Source of the DNA: Thalassotalea algicola
GTDB lineage: Bacteria > Pseudomonadota > Gammaproteobacteria > Enterobacterales > Alteromonadaceae
NCBI RefSeq assembly: GCF_012932965.1
Contig: NZ_JABBXH010000001.1
Coordinates: 434,001 to 498,000, forward strand
Reading direction: 5' to 3'
DNA: 64,000 nt
The notes under the pieces were generated by a model, which made no database searches, had not been told where the DNA came from, and saw only the letters and a list, made by a program, of their open reading frames with translations. Both the position numbers and the translations under genes were made by a program. Shown piece after piece: positions 18,615-27,072 of this stretch (position 1 is its first letter; each line of letters starts with the position of its first letter).

Positions 18615-19739
18615 TTACAACTCAAAAAAGTCACTGAACACTTTATAAAGTTCAGTACCTTGATTAACGCTAGCAGAAGCAAAATGAAGGATTGGGATCA
18701 CTTCTTTATCAAGCGAAATGTAATGTAATGCATCACCATCACCATAGTTATCCATTCTTAAGATGCGTGCCAACGGCTCACCTGCAGGTAAAGGTTTACC
18801 AAATGCAGCCAAGTAATCCACCATCCCCCCCATTGGCGAATAAAATGCTTTATAGTCTGCTAGGTAACATGCATACCGAGTCATTACGTCCGGAACAAAA
18901 TCGCCACCTGCAATCACCCCTTTATGCTGAAGGTAAGTTAGAATACTTTTTGCATCGACTAAGGCTACATCCAAATCAATTTGCTCTTGTGACCCTAACT
19001 CAACAGTAAAACTTTCTTTATCTAAGAGTAACTTCCTGCCTTTATCTGCAAAAGCCTCAGTTAACGACCACCATGGGCAAAACGTAGCTTCATCGAGCGC
19101 TCCGTCAAACTCATTTGGAATAAGTAAAGTATGTTCAATGTTAAAGAAGCTAGCACTCTCTTTCGCATACTCTGGACAATACAAATGTTTACTCGAAATA
19201 GGGCCGGTGTGTAAATCCAGTACAATATCAGCTTGATGAGCTAACTTTTGTAGTTGATAAGCAATACGCTGACCTGTCGTTAAACCAAAAATATTATGAT
19301 CAAGCTGCTCTGTAATATCATCGAGAAGCGCTTGTTTGAAAACAGCTTCAATATCACTTGCAGGTGCGTCAAGGTATTGCTCAACAATTGGCGATATAAG
19401 TTCAGGGTTATTGTGATACATGCGATTCCAGTTCACCCCAGTAATAGGATCAAAACGCCCCAAGGTATATTCACCGTTTTTGTGATTACAACCAACCGGG
19501 TTTGCATAAGGCACTAAGGTAATATCACCAAGTATTTTCAAGTCACGCAATTGTTCCAACAATTGATAAATTACCGCATTACCTTGTACTTCTGCACCAT
19601 GCATATTGGCTTGAATATAAACACTTTGTGCATTTGACTTGCCTTTAAAACGATACACAGGGACGGTAAGTTTGGCACCACTAGCCATTTCACCAACATG
19701 CATTACATCTTTAGTTAGTTGATAATCTGCCATATTCAT
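18615..19739 (-). CDS. Succinylglutamate desuccinylase/aspartoacylase-family zinc deacylase
   Basis: 374 residues of the AstE/AspA superfamily (carboxypeptidase-A-like zinc hydrolases). NMHGAE near residues 45-50 gives the first zinc ligands His and Glu, LDLHTGP near residue 173 the second His, and TVELGSQ the likely catalytic Glu. The family cleaves N-succinyl or N-acetyl groups from amino acids. As the last gene of an operon with dapA-, dapD- and lysA-like genes, I infer it removes the succinyl (or other acyl) group that the DapD-like enzyme adds, a job normally done by DapE. A GTG at 19751 is an alternative start; the ATG at 19739 is preferred. Confidence 0.8.
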   Translation of the reverse strand: MNMADYQLTKDVMHVGEMASGAKLTVPVYRFKGKSNAQSVYIQANMHGAEVQGNAVIYQLLEQLRDLKILGDITLVPYANPVGCNHKNGEYTLGRFDPITGVNWNRMYHNNPELISPIVEQYLDAPASDIEAVFKQALLDDITEQLDHNIFGLTTGQRIAYQLQKLAHQADIVLDLHTGPISSKHLYCPEYAKESASFFNIEHTLLIPNEFDGALDEATFCPWWSLTEAFADKGRKLLLDKESFTVELGSQEQIDLDVALVDAKSILTYLQHKGVIAGGDFVPDVMTRYACYLADYKAFYSPMGGMVDYLAAFGKPLPAGEPLARILRMDNYGDGDALHYISLDKEVIPILHFASASVNQGTELYKVFSDFFEL

Positions 19740-19760
19740 TCTATCTGTCACTACCCTATA

Positions 19761-20975
19761 CTATTGAAGATACCACGAGGCAGGTTGTGCCGCTCGAACT
19801 TCAATTAACTCATTATTCCGATACACATATTCAGCCGCTATTTCATGACACAAAAACAGTGGCATGCTTTCGGTAAACCCATAAGCACCGGCAAAACTGA
19901 AAATAACCTGATCACCAACATCGACATCATTTGGCAACGGTAAATTGCCTAGGCTATCCATACTGGTACAAAGCGGCCCATGTAAATAGAAGTCACATGT
20001 ATCTGCACTTGAATTTCGCAGTAACGCCGCTGGAAAAGGTTGGTCTGTAATAGCAGGTCGTAGCAAATGATTAATACCCGCTGAAAGTATCAACTGTTGT
20101 TCACCAAAGTTTGTTTTTCTATCAACGACTTTAGTGACGTAATAACCGCATTCAGCCACAGCATAGCGACCCAATTCTAGCCACAATTCTTGTACTCCGG
20201 CTTCTGCTTTAATTTTTGCCAAATCTGCCATTGCTGTTTGCCAGTCTATTTGATTGCCAGTTCCTTCATAATCAACACCCAAGCCGCCACCTAAGTCCAG
20301 TACGTGTAAATCGAAGCCAACTTGCTTAGCTAGAGCTGCCAAAGGAGGCACCATTTGCGACCAGAGCTCAAACATTTTGTTATTACAGAGCATATTTCCC
20401 CATTGAAAAATATGTAGCCCACAAAAATTAACAGATGGAAACTGATTAGCTGTAATAGATGACCACTCCTGAGTGCCTAAGCCAAATGGTGTAAGTGAGT
20501 TGCCACCTAACGGGTTTTTTTCTCCATCAGGCCAACTCAGTTGCACACGCAGCAGTGCATCAGGCCTCTTCCCTTGTTCTTTCGCCGCCTCTTCCAACCA
20601 AGTTAATTGGTTAATGCTTTCCAGTACAAAAGTATTAACACCTTGCCTTAAAAAATCACTAATTTGCGTTTTTGATTTAGCAGGCCCAGTATTGAGAACT
20701 CTTTTTGAATCAATTCCTTGAGATATAACTTGCGCTAGTTCACCGCGACTGGCTACATCAAAATTAATCCCTTGTTGAGCAATCGTTTGAATGATTTTTG
20801 ATAACGGATTAGCCTTTACTGCGTACCAAAGCTTAACGACATCTTGCTGCTGAAGCTTTGTTAAATGTTCAGCTAAGTGTTCAAGATCATAAACAAAATA
20901 GCCTTGCTCCGACTCACCACCTTGATGACTCATCAGCCTTTGCTTCAAATTATTACTTGGCGGACGAAATGTCAT
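19761..20975 (-). CDS. lysA: Diaminopimelate decarboxylase-like PLP enzyme (fold type III)
   Basis: 404 residues. The alanine-racemase-fold barrel carries the PLP lysine in WYAVKANPL near residue 52, then NFDVASRGEL, NTGPAKS, the HVLDLGGGLGVDY phosphate-binding loop, and in the C-terminal beta domain GPLCTSMDSLG (catalytic Cys) and SFAGAYGFTESM. This matches the DAP/ornithine/arginine decarboxylase group. It is coupled to the dapD-like gene (shared base at 20975), and the riboswitch makes meso-DAP to lysine the most likely reaction. A different amino acid substrate is possible because the sequence looks divergent from housekeeping LysA. Confidence 0.78.
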   Translation of the reverse strand: MTFRPPSNNLKQRLMSHQGGESEQGYFVYDLEHLAEHLTKLQQQDVVKLWYAVKANPLSKIIQTIAQQGINFDVASRGELAQVISQGIDSKRVLNTGPAKSKTQISDFLRQGVNTFVLESINQLTWLEEAAKEQGKRPDALLRVQLSWPDGEKNPLGGNSLTPFGLGTQEWSSITANQFPSVNFCGLHIFQWGNMLCNNKMFELWSQMVPPLAALAKQVGFDLHVLDLGGGLGVDYEGTGNQIDWQTAMADLAKIKAEAGVQELWLELGRYAVAECGYYVTKVVDRKTNFGEQQLILSAGINHLLRPAITDQPFPAALLRNSSADTCDFYLHGPLCTSMDSLGNLPLPNDVDVGDQVIFSFAGAYGFTESMPLFLCHEIAAEYVYRNNELIEVRAAQPASWYLQ

Positions 20976-21724
20976 TAGCGTAATACCGATTCCAATTCCA
21001 ATGAAGCATCGCTTTGTTCGTCTCGATATTTAACAATCAAAGCACAGGCCATATTAAGGCCTTGTATACGTGCCCAGTCACTTTCTATTGGTCGAGTACC
21101 AGGAATGACAACGGCTCTCTCGGGAATTGGCTCTCCTTTTTCCAGTCGACGGTTATTAACCAAATCAAAAATTGGCACCGAAGCTGATAATGAAACACCT
21201 GGTGCTAATACTGCACCTTTTTTAATAACTATACCCTCAACAACAACCACGCCTGCACCTAAAAATGCATCATCTTCAATGATGACTGGACTAGCGCCTA
21301 CCGGCTCTAATACACCACCGATTTGCACCGCTGCAGAAAGGTGGACATTTTCACCAATTTGCGCACATGAACCTACTAAAGCATGACTATCAACCATAGT
21401 GCCCTTTCCAACATAGGCACCTACATTGATATATGCTGGCGGCATAATAACTACACCCGGAGCAACATAGGCGCCTGCGCGAACAGAAGAGCCGCCTGGC
21501 ACCAATCGTACGGCATCATCACGAGTAAACTCGCGAGCAGGTAAATTATGTTTATCAACAAACCCTTGGTAAATGCCTCCAAACTCTTCATTCTCTCCAG
21601 CTTTAAACGCCGCTAAAATTGCTTGTTTAGCATCTACATTCGCATGCCAATTGCCTTGTTCATCTTGATTTGCTGCGCGTACTTCACCACGCTCTAATTT
21701 TTGTAAAGTTTCTTGCCAATTCAT
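20975..21724 (-). CDS. dapD: Tetrahydrodipicolinate N-succinyltransferase-like (DapD family)
   Basis: 249-residue left-handed beta-helix acyltransferase. An N-terminal helical region is followed by hexapeptide repeats from about residue 80: SSVRAGAYVAPGVVIM, INVGAYVGKGTMVD, VGSCAQIGENVHLSAAVQIG and GGVLEPVGASPVIIEDDAF, which closely follow E. coli DapD (274 residues). That enzyme transfers succinyl from succinyl-CoA to tetrahydrodipicolinate in DAP/lysine synthesis. Here it is shorter and in an operon with DapA-like and LysA-like genes, so it may be a second, specialised copy. Acetyl rather than succinyl use is possible. A 35-base gap separates it from the dapA-like gene. Confidence 0.85.
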   Translation of the reverse strand: MNWQETLQKLERGEVRAANQDEQGNWHANVDAKQAILAAFKAGENEEFGGIYQGFVDKHNLPAREFTRDDAVRLVPGGSSVRAGAYVAPGVVIMPPAYINVGAYVGKGTMVDSHALVGSCAQIGENVHLSAAVQIGGVLEPVGASPVIIEDDAFLGAGVVVVEGIVIKKGAVLAPGVSLSASVPIFDLVNNRRLEKGEPIPERAVVIPGTRPIESDWARIQGLNMACALIVKYRDEQSDASLELESVLR

Positions 21725-21759
21725 TCTGTTAACACCTAAAAATCTAATTAAATTTAAAA

Positions 21760-22683
21760 CTAAGCACGCTGTTTACTCGACTCGATTTGAGCCCAGTACC
21801 AGCTGTGTATTGCATCATTTGCATCAAACAAGGCTTGCTTGTCTATTATTTCGTGATGAGTCAGTGGTGGCTGCAAAAAAGGCGTGTCTATATCGCCATT
21901 TTCATGCATCAACACTTTAACCGGGATTGGATTTGCCACAGTGAAAAGCGCTGCAATTGATTGATGCCAAACGGGAAATACATTGTCAGTAGCACTATCT
22001 AAGCATTGTCTAACATACAAGTGAGTAGCTTCTGGCCATGCATTAGCTGAAACAGAAACCAAACCCGATGCACCAGCCGTCGCCAAATAAGGCATTAGCG
22101 CATCTTCACCACTAAACAAATGAAGCTCAGGACAAGCATTTCGGTATTGCAAGAATTGCTCAATATCGGCACTTGCTTCCTTTAATGCCCAGCATTTCTC
22201 ATGATGTTGTAGGTTGGCCAAAGTTGAAACAGACAAACTGACGCCACTGCGGGAGGGAACATTGTAGAGCATACAAGGTTTATTACTGGCATTAAGCAAT
22301 GCAGTAAACCACTGCTCTTGGCCTACAGGCCCTGGCTTTGCGTATAACGGCGCACCAAGCAAATAAGCATCTATAGCCAGCTCATTACAACGCTCAATCC
22401 ATTCAAGTTGTTGAATAAGTTGATAACCACCAACACCCAACATGATCGGGACATTTAAGCTAAGCTCAGTAATATATTGTATTATGCCAAACTGCTGTTC
22501 AGCGCTAAGCGAAAGCGCTTCCCCTGTACTGCCTAGAATAAGTAAGCCATTGCCCGCCGCAGATTGCTGACGCGCAATTCTTGAAAGGCTAGCAAAGTCT
22601 ATTTCGCCGCTATCGGTAAACGGCGTAACTAATGCAGTCCACAATGGATATTCTGCTAAATTGTATGAAGATTCAGGATTCAT
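21760..22683 (-). CDS. dapA: 4-hydroxy-tetrahydrodipicolinate synthase-like (DapA family)
   Basis: 307-residue (beta/alpha)8 lyase. Family motifs are LWTALVTPFTDSGEIDF, LGSTGEALSLSAEQ (pyruvate-binding loop), MLYNVPSRSG with the proton-relay Tyr, and WALKEASADIEQF with the Schiff-base Lys. This fits condensation of pyruvate with aspartate semialdehyde. The frame continues 33 codons further upstream, but those codons overlap the riboswitch 3' stem, and the ATG at 22683 has GAGAG ahead, so I set the start there. First gene of the lysine-riboswitch operon. N-acetylneuraminate lyase-like activity is a less likely alternative. Confidence 0.85.
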   Translation of the reverse strand: MNPESSYNLAEYPLWTALVTPFTDSGEIDFASLSRIARQQSAAGNGLLILGSTGEALSLSAEQQFGIIQYITELSLNVPIMLGVGGYQLIQQLEWIERCNELAIDAYLLGAPLYAKPGPVGQEQWFTALLNASNKPCMLYNVPSRSGVSLSVSTLANLQHHEKCWALKEASADIEQFLQYRNACPELHLFSGEDALMPYLATAGASGLVSVSANAWPEATHLYVRQCLDSATDNVFPVWHQSIAALFTVANPIPVKVLMHENGDIDTPFLQPPLTHHEIIDKQALFDANDAIHSWYWAQIESSKQRA

Positions 22684-22711
22684 TTCTCTCGAACTCACTT
22701 CGTTCGGAGAA
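22684..22711 (-). promoter_or_regulatory. Hairpin that sequesters the dapA ribosome site
   Basis: On the minus strand TTCTCCGAAC pairs with GTTCGAGAGAA (one bulged base) around a 7-base loop. The 3' arm contains GAGAG, the presumed Shine-Dalgarno, and ends next to the ATG at 22683. It lies between the riboswitch and the gene, so it is a candidate translational output element. Confidence 0.6.
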
Positions 22712-22747
22712 CTTAAAGGCATTTGCCGACACCAGTAATGCGAAACA

Positions 22748-22774
22748 TTCTGGCATGCGAACAAAGGCCAGAAG
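22748..22774 (-). promoter_or_regulatory. Alternative hairpin competing with riboswitch stem P1
   Basis: The 3' strand of P1 (minus TTCTGGC, 22768-22774) can instead pair perfectly with GCCAGAA at 22748-22754. The two structures exclude each other, the hallmark of an expression platform: lysine would stabilise P1 and free the downstream GCCAGAA. Confidence 0.55.
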
Positions 22775-22935
22775 CTCTCCACCTAATGGGTGACAGTTGT
22801 CAGGATTCAGCCTGAACAACCGACAAATGCATCAATCAAAAATACACTCATCTCGGCGCTAATCCCCCTCATCAATGGTCATTGGAGTTTGATCTCCTGA
22901 CATTAACTACCTGGTTAACGCTCCTCTTCTGGCCC
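22767..22935 (-). ncRNA. Lysine riboswitch (L box)
   Basis: The minus strand gives a full aptamer: P1 closes with a perfect 9-bp pairing (GGCCAGAAG at 22926-22934 with CTTCTGGCC at 22767-22775). Inside are the conserved elements AGAGGAGCG, GGTAGTTAA, GATGAGGGGGATTAGCGCCGA and GGCTGAATCCTG then CTGTCACC, in the order known for lysC/L-box RNAs. It sits in the leader of the dapA-dapD-lysA-deacylase operon. The core signatures make this a strong call; the exact ends are judged by P1. Confidence 0.93.
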
Positions 22936-22996
22936 TTTTCTGAGTGATGACATATGCAAAACGCAATATCACCACCTTGGAATAAGGACGGTAGGT

Positions 22997-23025
22997 ATTA
23001 CACCGAACAATTACTCTAATGTCAA
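22997..23025 (-). promoter_or_regulatory. Predicted sigma-70 promoter of the lysine-riboswitch operon
   Basis: Minus-strand TTGACA (23020-23025), 17-base spacer, TGTAAT (22997-23002). Transcription would start near 22990, about 55 bases before the aptamer and about 300 before the dapA start. Confidence 0.65.
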
Positions 23026-23111
23026 TAGATGGCTATACCTTGAATCGGCTTTCGCGTAAAATGCACAAACATAATCATTTCGCTTAACGCTCCCTCAGTT
23101 TGCAGGTACCA

Positions 23112-24152
23112 ATGTCGCTCAGTAATTTATCTCAAGTGCTAGTTCGTAATATTGATTTACTTGAATGTCAGAAGGCAATTTTGGTGAACTTTCCGGTAGA
23201 TGATTTGTACCGTGAATGGTTGGCAGATTTTCACGATACAAAGCTGCATTACTTTACGAATAATAAATTATCAGCCAATTTGCTTAGCAAAATAGACAAC
23301 CGTGCTGTTACTTCTAGCTTTGGTAGTCATTACCAAGGCAATGACAAATTTGATTTAGCGTTGATCGCGTTTCCTAAAAGCAAAGCTGAGCTGGCCTATT
23401 CATTAGCAATGTTAGCCCCAAACCTTACCACCAATGCAAGAATCCTCTTTGTTGGTGAAAACAAGGGGGGTATAAAATCTGTTGCAAAGTTAGGAAAAGA
23501 CTATTTAACTTACTGCAATAAAGTCGATTCAGCTCGACATTGCAGCCTCTTCCTAGCTGAATTACAAACGGGTCAATACAGCTTTTCAATTGATGATTGG
23601 TTTCATATTTATCCACTAAACATTGCCGGCATAGAATTAAACATTGCAGCACTACCAGGGGTATTTAGCCAGCAAGGGCTCGACAAAGGAACTAAAGTAC
23701 TTTTAGAAAACTTACCAACTAGCTATAGCGGCAAAATTCTAGACTTTGGTTGTGGAGCGGGGGTAATAGGTGCAGTATTGGCCAAAAAATTTACCAATAT
23801 TAGTATCCTTGGTATTGATATTAGTGCACTTGCTATTGCATCAACTGAGAAGACTCTGCAAATTAACGAATTAACTGGTCAAGCAATTGCCTCAGATGGC
23901 TTAACAATGGTTAACGAAAGATATGATCACATTGTATCTAACCCCCCCTTTCATCAAGGATTGAAAACTCACTACGCAGCAACTGAAACTTTTCTTAAGC
24001 AAAGCAAAGAGTACTTGAACCCTAAAGGTCAACTGACTATCGTCGCCAATAGCTTTTTAAAATATCTACCAATTATTCAAACTAATTTTAAAATAACCAA
24101 TACGCCAACAAGTAAATCAAGCTTTAATATCTATCACGCGAGTAAAAACTAG
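23112..24152 (+). CDS. rsmC: 16S rRNA (guanine1207-N2)-methyltransferase RsmC
   Basis: 346 residues with the two-domain layout of RsmC: an N-terminal degenerate methyltransferase domain (about 1-160) and a C-terminal catalytic one with GKILDFGCGAGVIGAVLA (SAM loop) and the HIVSNPPFHQG motif typical of N2-guanine methyltransferases. IYPLNIAGIELNIAALPGVFSQQGLDKGT in the middle is a region well conserved in the family. The ATG at 23112 has CAGG close upstream and is preferred to a TTG 12 bases earlier. It is divergent from the riboswitch operon. No terminator is seen after it. Confidence 0.85.
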   Translation: MSLSNLSQVLVRNIDLLECQKAILVNFPVDDLYREWLADFHDTKLHYFTNNKLSANLLSKIDNRAVTSSFGSHYQGNDKFDLALIAFPKSKAELAYSLAMLAPNLTTNARILFVGENKGGIKSVAKLGKDYLTYCNKVDSARHCSLFLAELQTGQYSFSIDDWFHIYPLNIAGIELNIAALPGVFSQQGLDKGTKVLLENLPTSYSGKILDFGCGAGVIGAVLAKKFTNISILGIDISALAIASTEKTLQINELTGQAIASDGLTMVNERYDHIVSNPPFHQGLKTHYAATETFLKQSKEYLNPKGQLTIVANSFLKYLPIIQTNFKITNTPTSKSSFNIYHASKN

Positions 24153-24235
24153 CTTTAAATGTCGTTTTTTATTGAAAAATCAAACGTATTACATATTATC
24201 TAATAAGCGAAACAAAAAAATTTAAAAAGGACAGT

Positions 24236-25846
24236 ATGAGCGCTAACCGTAAAGTAAAATCACTCCGTAGCAAATATATCTCCATCATGGCATTATTTGT
24301 TACTTTTGCTTTTGTTGGCGGCCATTTCGCGGTCTCCTATTTTGTTTTTGAGCACCTTGAAGAGGATATCGCGAAAGACACCATAGAACGTGGCAATATG
24401 ATCGCTAACCGTTCAGCCAACTTCATCATTGAAGACAAATTCAATGAATATAAGTTGGTATTAAATGGTTTGGAGGCACTTCCTCGTTTTAACTACGTAC
24501 ATATTTATCAAATGAAGAACGATGCACTTGAGTTTTTTAGTAGTTATAACAAGAAAGGCTTTCCTGCTATTCCAAGTAAAGAAGCGTTTATTGAACAATA
24601 TAAAACGCCGGTAATCACAGAAAACATAGTTGAACTTATTTACCCAGTAATACATAACGAAAGCTTGATTGGCTATGCATATATCCAATTGAGTGCAGAG
24701 CATTTATATCATTTAAGGAAAACCTCTTTTTTTACCTTAGCGATTGGTTACATAATATTCCTGTTGGCTGGTATCTATATCGCGATAAGAATGCAGCGTT
24801 CAGTAGCAAACGCCGTGAGCTACCTAGTCACCGACATTCGTGAAATTTCTCAAAAACGAAATTATCAAAAGCGCTTTGTTCAAATGAACACTCTAGAGTT
24901 TGAAGTGCTAGCCAACAACCTAAATATTTTATTAAGCAGAACCGAAAAATTCATTAAGAAACAAGGGGATGCAGAACAAGAAATTCTCAAACTAAACCAC
25001 GAATTAGAAGACAAGGTTAGTCAACGAACAGAAGCGCTGAAAGAATCAAATCAAGAACTTTTATCAACCTTAGAAAAACTTCATCAATTCCAAGGCCAAT
25101 TGGTTGAAAGTGAAAAAATGGCATCACTTGGTGACATGGTCGCAGGTGTTGCTCATGAAGTTAATACTCCGATCGGCTTAGGTGTTACAGCATCGACGCT
25201 TCTTTCAGACAGATTAAATGAAATAAAAACTGCCTTTGAAGATAAAACGCTCAAATCAAGTCAGCTAAAGCGCTTTTTGAATGAGGGTCAAGAAAATGTT
25301 GGTATTATTTATCGTAATTTAAATCGAGCAGCAGATTTAATTTCCAGTTTTAAAAAGGTGGCAGTTGATCAATCAAGTGAAGAAGACCGAGCCTTCAAGG
25401 TGCACGAACTTATTGACGAAGTCATTTTAACATTAGCTCCGCAACTCAAGCATAAAACCGTCGACCTACAAATCGAATGTCCTAAGAGCCTATCTGTAAT
25501 TAGTAAGCCCGGCCCCATTAACCAAATTTTAATTAACTTAATTGTGAATTCTATTATTCATGGTTTTGAAGGTTCTGATGAAGGCGTTATCAATCTCAAT
25601 ATAATGCAATTAAGTGGTCAATTACATATTAGCTATAGAGACAATGGTAAAGGGGTTGAACAAGCACTTAGGAATAAGATTTTCGATCCCTTTATTACGA
25701 CTAAACGTGGTGAAGGAGGTAGTGGTTTAGGTTTGCACTTAGTGTATAACTTAGTCACACAGGCGCTGGGCGGAAACATTCAATTTGATAGTGAAGTGGG
25801 TAATGGAGTTCACTTTGAAATTAATTTCCCAGTAATCGTGGAATAA
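24236..25846 (+). CDS. Membrane sensor histidine kinase next to arcA
   Basis: 536 residues. TM1 is near 14-34, an extracytoplasmic domain of about 125 residues follows, TM2 is near 165-186, then a linker, a coiled coil (about 240-295), the H-box MASLGDMVAGVAHEVNTP with phospho-acceptor His307, and a HATPase domain with an N-box (NQILINLIVNSIIHGFEG), DNGKG and GSGLGLH. There is no receiver or Hpt domain, unlike ArcB. It lies 162 bases upstream of arcA without an obvious terminator between, so it could signal to ArcA, perhaps with the Hpt protein encoded opposite. The stimulus is unknown. AAGGAC precedes the start. Confidence 0.85.
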   Translation: MSANRKVKSLRSKYISIMALFVTFAFVGGHFAVSYFVFEHLEEDIAKDTIERGNMIANRSANFIIEDKFNEYKLVLNGLEALPRFNYVHIYQMKNDALEFFSSYNKKGFPAIPSKEAFIEQYKTPVITENIVELIYPVIHNESLIGYAYIQLSAEHLYHLRKTSFFTLAIGYIIFLLAGIYIAIRMQRSVANAVSYLVTDIREISQKRNYQKRFVQMNTLEFEVLANNLNILLSRTEKFIKKQGDAEQEILKLNHELEDKVSQRTEALKESNQELLSTLEKLHQFQGQLVESEKMASLGDMVAGVAHEVNTPIGLGVTASTLLSDRLNEIKTAFEDKTLKSSQLKRFLNEGQENVGIIYRNLNRAADLISSFKKVAVDQSSEEDRAFKVHELIDEVILTLAPQLKHKTVDLQIECPKSLSVISKPGPINQILINLIVNSIIHGFEGSDEGVINLNIMQLSGQLHISYRDNGKGVEQALRNKIFDPFITTKRGEGGSGLGLHLVYNLVTQALGGNIQFDSEVGNGVHFEINFPVIVE

Positions 25847-25860
25847 TACTTGAAATTAAT

Positions 25861-25875
25861 TGCTAGTAACTAGCA
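25861..25875. repeat. 7-1-7 palindrome between kinase gene and arcA
   Basis: TGCTAGTAACTAGCA is a perfect inverted repeat with a one-base centre, 15 bases after the kinase stop. It could be an operator or a weak mRNA hairpin; no T-run follows. Confidence 0.5.
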
Positions 25876-25909
25876 GGTATTAAGCTAACGTAATAATAAG
25901 AAATATAAC

Positions 25910-25937
25910 TGTTAACATTGTTAATTAAATTGTTAAA
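25910..25937 (+). promoter_or_regulatory. Candidate ArcA-P binding region upstream of arcA
   Basis: Three GTTAA repeats occur at 25911, 25920 and 25932; the segment GTTAATTAAATTGTTA (25920-25935) resembles the E. coli ArcA consensus GTTAATTAAATGTTA with one extra T. It lies about 70-100 bases before the arcA start, so autoregulation is plausible. AT-rich DNA makes chance matches common. Confidence 0.45.
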
Positions 25938-26008
25938 AGCTAGTATAAAAGTTATCTAAAGCACTGAAAATTACTTAAAATAAAAGTGCTCAGTAAAGTT
26001 ATGGACTA

Positions 26009-26713
26009 ATGATGCAAAAAGCCCAAATTCTAATAGTTGAAGACGAAGACGTAACGCGCTTCAATTTACGTAATCTTTTTGAAGCAGAAGGTTACATAGT
26101 TTCAGAAGCTGTCGATGGCGACAGCATGGACGAACAATTAAAAAACAATAATATCAACTTAGTTATAATGGATATTAATTTGCCCGGCAAGAATGGTTTG
26201 CTTTTAGCACGCGAATTAACTCACAACCGCGAACTTGGCCTTATTTTCCTTACTGGTCGAGATAGTGATATTGACAAAATTCTTGGACTAGAAATTGGTG
26301 CAGATGACTATTTAACTAAGCCATTTAATCCACGAGAATTAACCATACGCGCTCGCAATATTTTAAACCGTATAACTCAAGGTAAACCAGAACCTGAAAG
26401 CTCAATTATCAATTTTAATGGTTGGTCGCTAGACGGTAACTCTAGAAAAATGACGTCACCAACTGGCAATATTATTCCAATTCCACGTGGTGAATATAGA
26501 GCACTGAAATTACTTATTGAAAATACTGGGCAAATTGTTTCACGCCACCAACTAATTAAAGAAATGACGGGTCGGGAATTGCGTTCCAATGACAGAACTG
26601 TTGATGTAACCATTCGCCGTTTACGCAAGCACTTTGAGTCTGATGAAAGTACGTCAGAGTTAATCAACACCATCCATGGTGAAGGTTATCGGTTTGTTGG
26701 GACTGTTGAATAA
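26009..26713 (+). CDS. arcA: Two-component response regulator ArcA
   Basis: 234 residues, OmpR family. The receiver domain carries [14 protein letters not shown], the phospho-acceptor in [20 protein letters not shown] (Asp54/55 depending on which of two adjacent ATGs is used), [20 protein letters not shown] and [18 protein letters not shown]. The winged-helix domain has [26 protein letters not shown]. Long identical stretches to E. coli ArcA make the assignment firm. ArcA-P controls the switch between aerobic and anaerobic metabolism. It is adjacent to a histidine kinase and convergent, 11 bases apart, with an Hpt protein gene, so the phosphorelay parts are clustered here. Confidence 0.93.
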   Translation: MMQKAQILIVEDEDVTRFNLRNLFEAEGYIVSEAVDGDSMDEQLKNNNINLVIMDINLPGKNGLLLARELTHNRELGLIFLTGRDSDIDKILGLEIGADDYLTKPFNPRELTIRARNILNRITQGKPEPESSIINFNGWSLDGNSRKMTSPTGNIIPIPRGEYRALKLLIENTGQIVSRHQLIKEMTGRELRSNDRTVDVTIRRLRKHFESDESTSELINTIHGEGYRFVGTVE

Positions 26714-26724
26714 CCCGTTCTAAT

Positions 26725-27072
26725 TTACAACGAGTTTAGCCAGTTCCTAAATTCTGTTAATGCATCATTATTTAAAGAGATTAAGCGAGTGATATACTCG
26801 CTTTTTTTTGTCCAGTCATCGGTCGATTTTTCAATAGCAACTAATTGACTATGCACCTGCAGTAAACCAACACTACCTGCTGCGCCTTTCATTTTATGGC
26901 AGCGTTCTTGCCATTCTTGCTGAGATTTTGCTCGATGTGCGCCTTGAATATCTTCTAAATAGACTTGTGATTGTTGCTCGTATAAATCAAGCATTTGCGA
27001 AACGACTGCACCACCTAAGTTATCTAAATAGCCTTGAATTAGCACTTTATCGATATATTCTGCTTGTGACAC
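26725..27072 (-). CDS. Hpt (histidine phosphotransfer) domain protein, HptA-like
   Basis: 115-residue stand-alone phosphotransfer protein with one four-helix Hpt domain. The active motif HKMKGAAGSVG has phospho-acceptor His59, and the flanking helices carry the usual spacing. No other domain. In Shewanella a separate HptA relays phosphate from ArcS to ArcA; this gene lying tail to tail with arcA suggests the same role here (inference). No terminator separates the two genes. Confidence 0.85.
   Translation of the reverse strand: MSQAEYIDKVLIQGYLDNLGGAVVSQMLDLYEQQSQVYLEDIQGAHRAKSQQEWQERCHKMKGAAGSVGLLQVHSQLVAIEKSTDDWTKKSEYITRLISLNNDALTEFRNWLNSL

Noticed and set aside
22684-22782. Longer N-terminus for the dapA-like protein (33 extra codons)
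   Set aside because: It overlaps the riboswitch 3' stem and the switching hairpins and has no family similarity; the ATG at 22683 with GAGAG is the better start.
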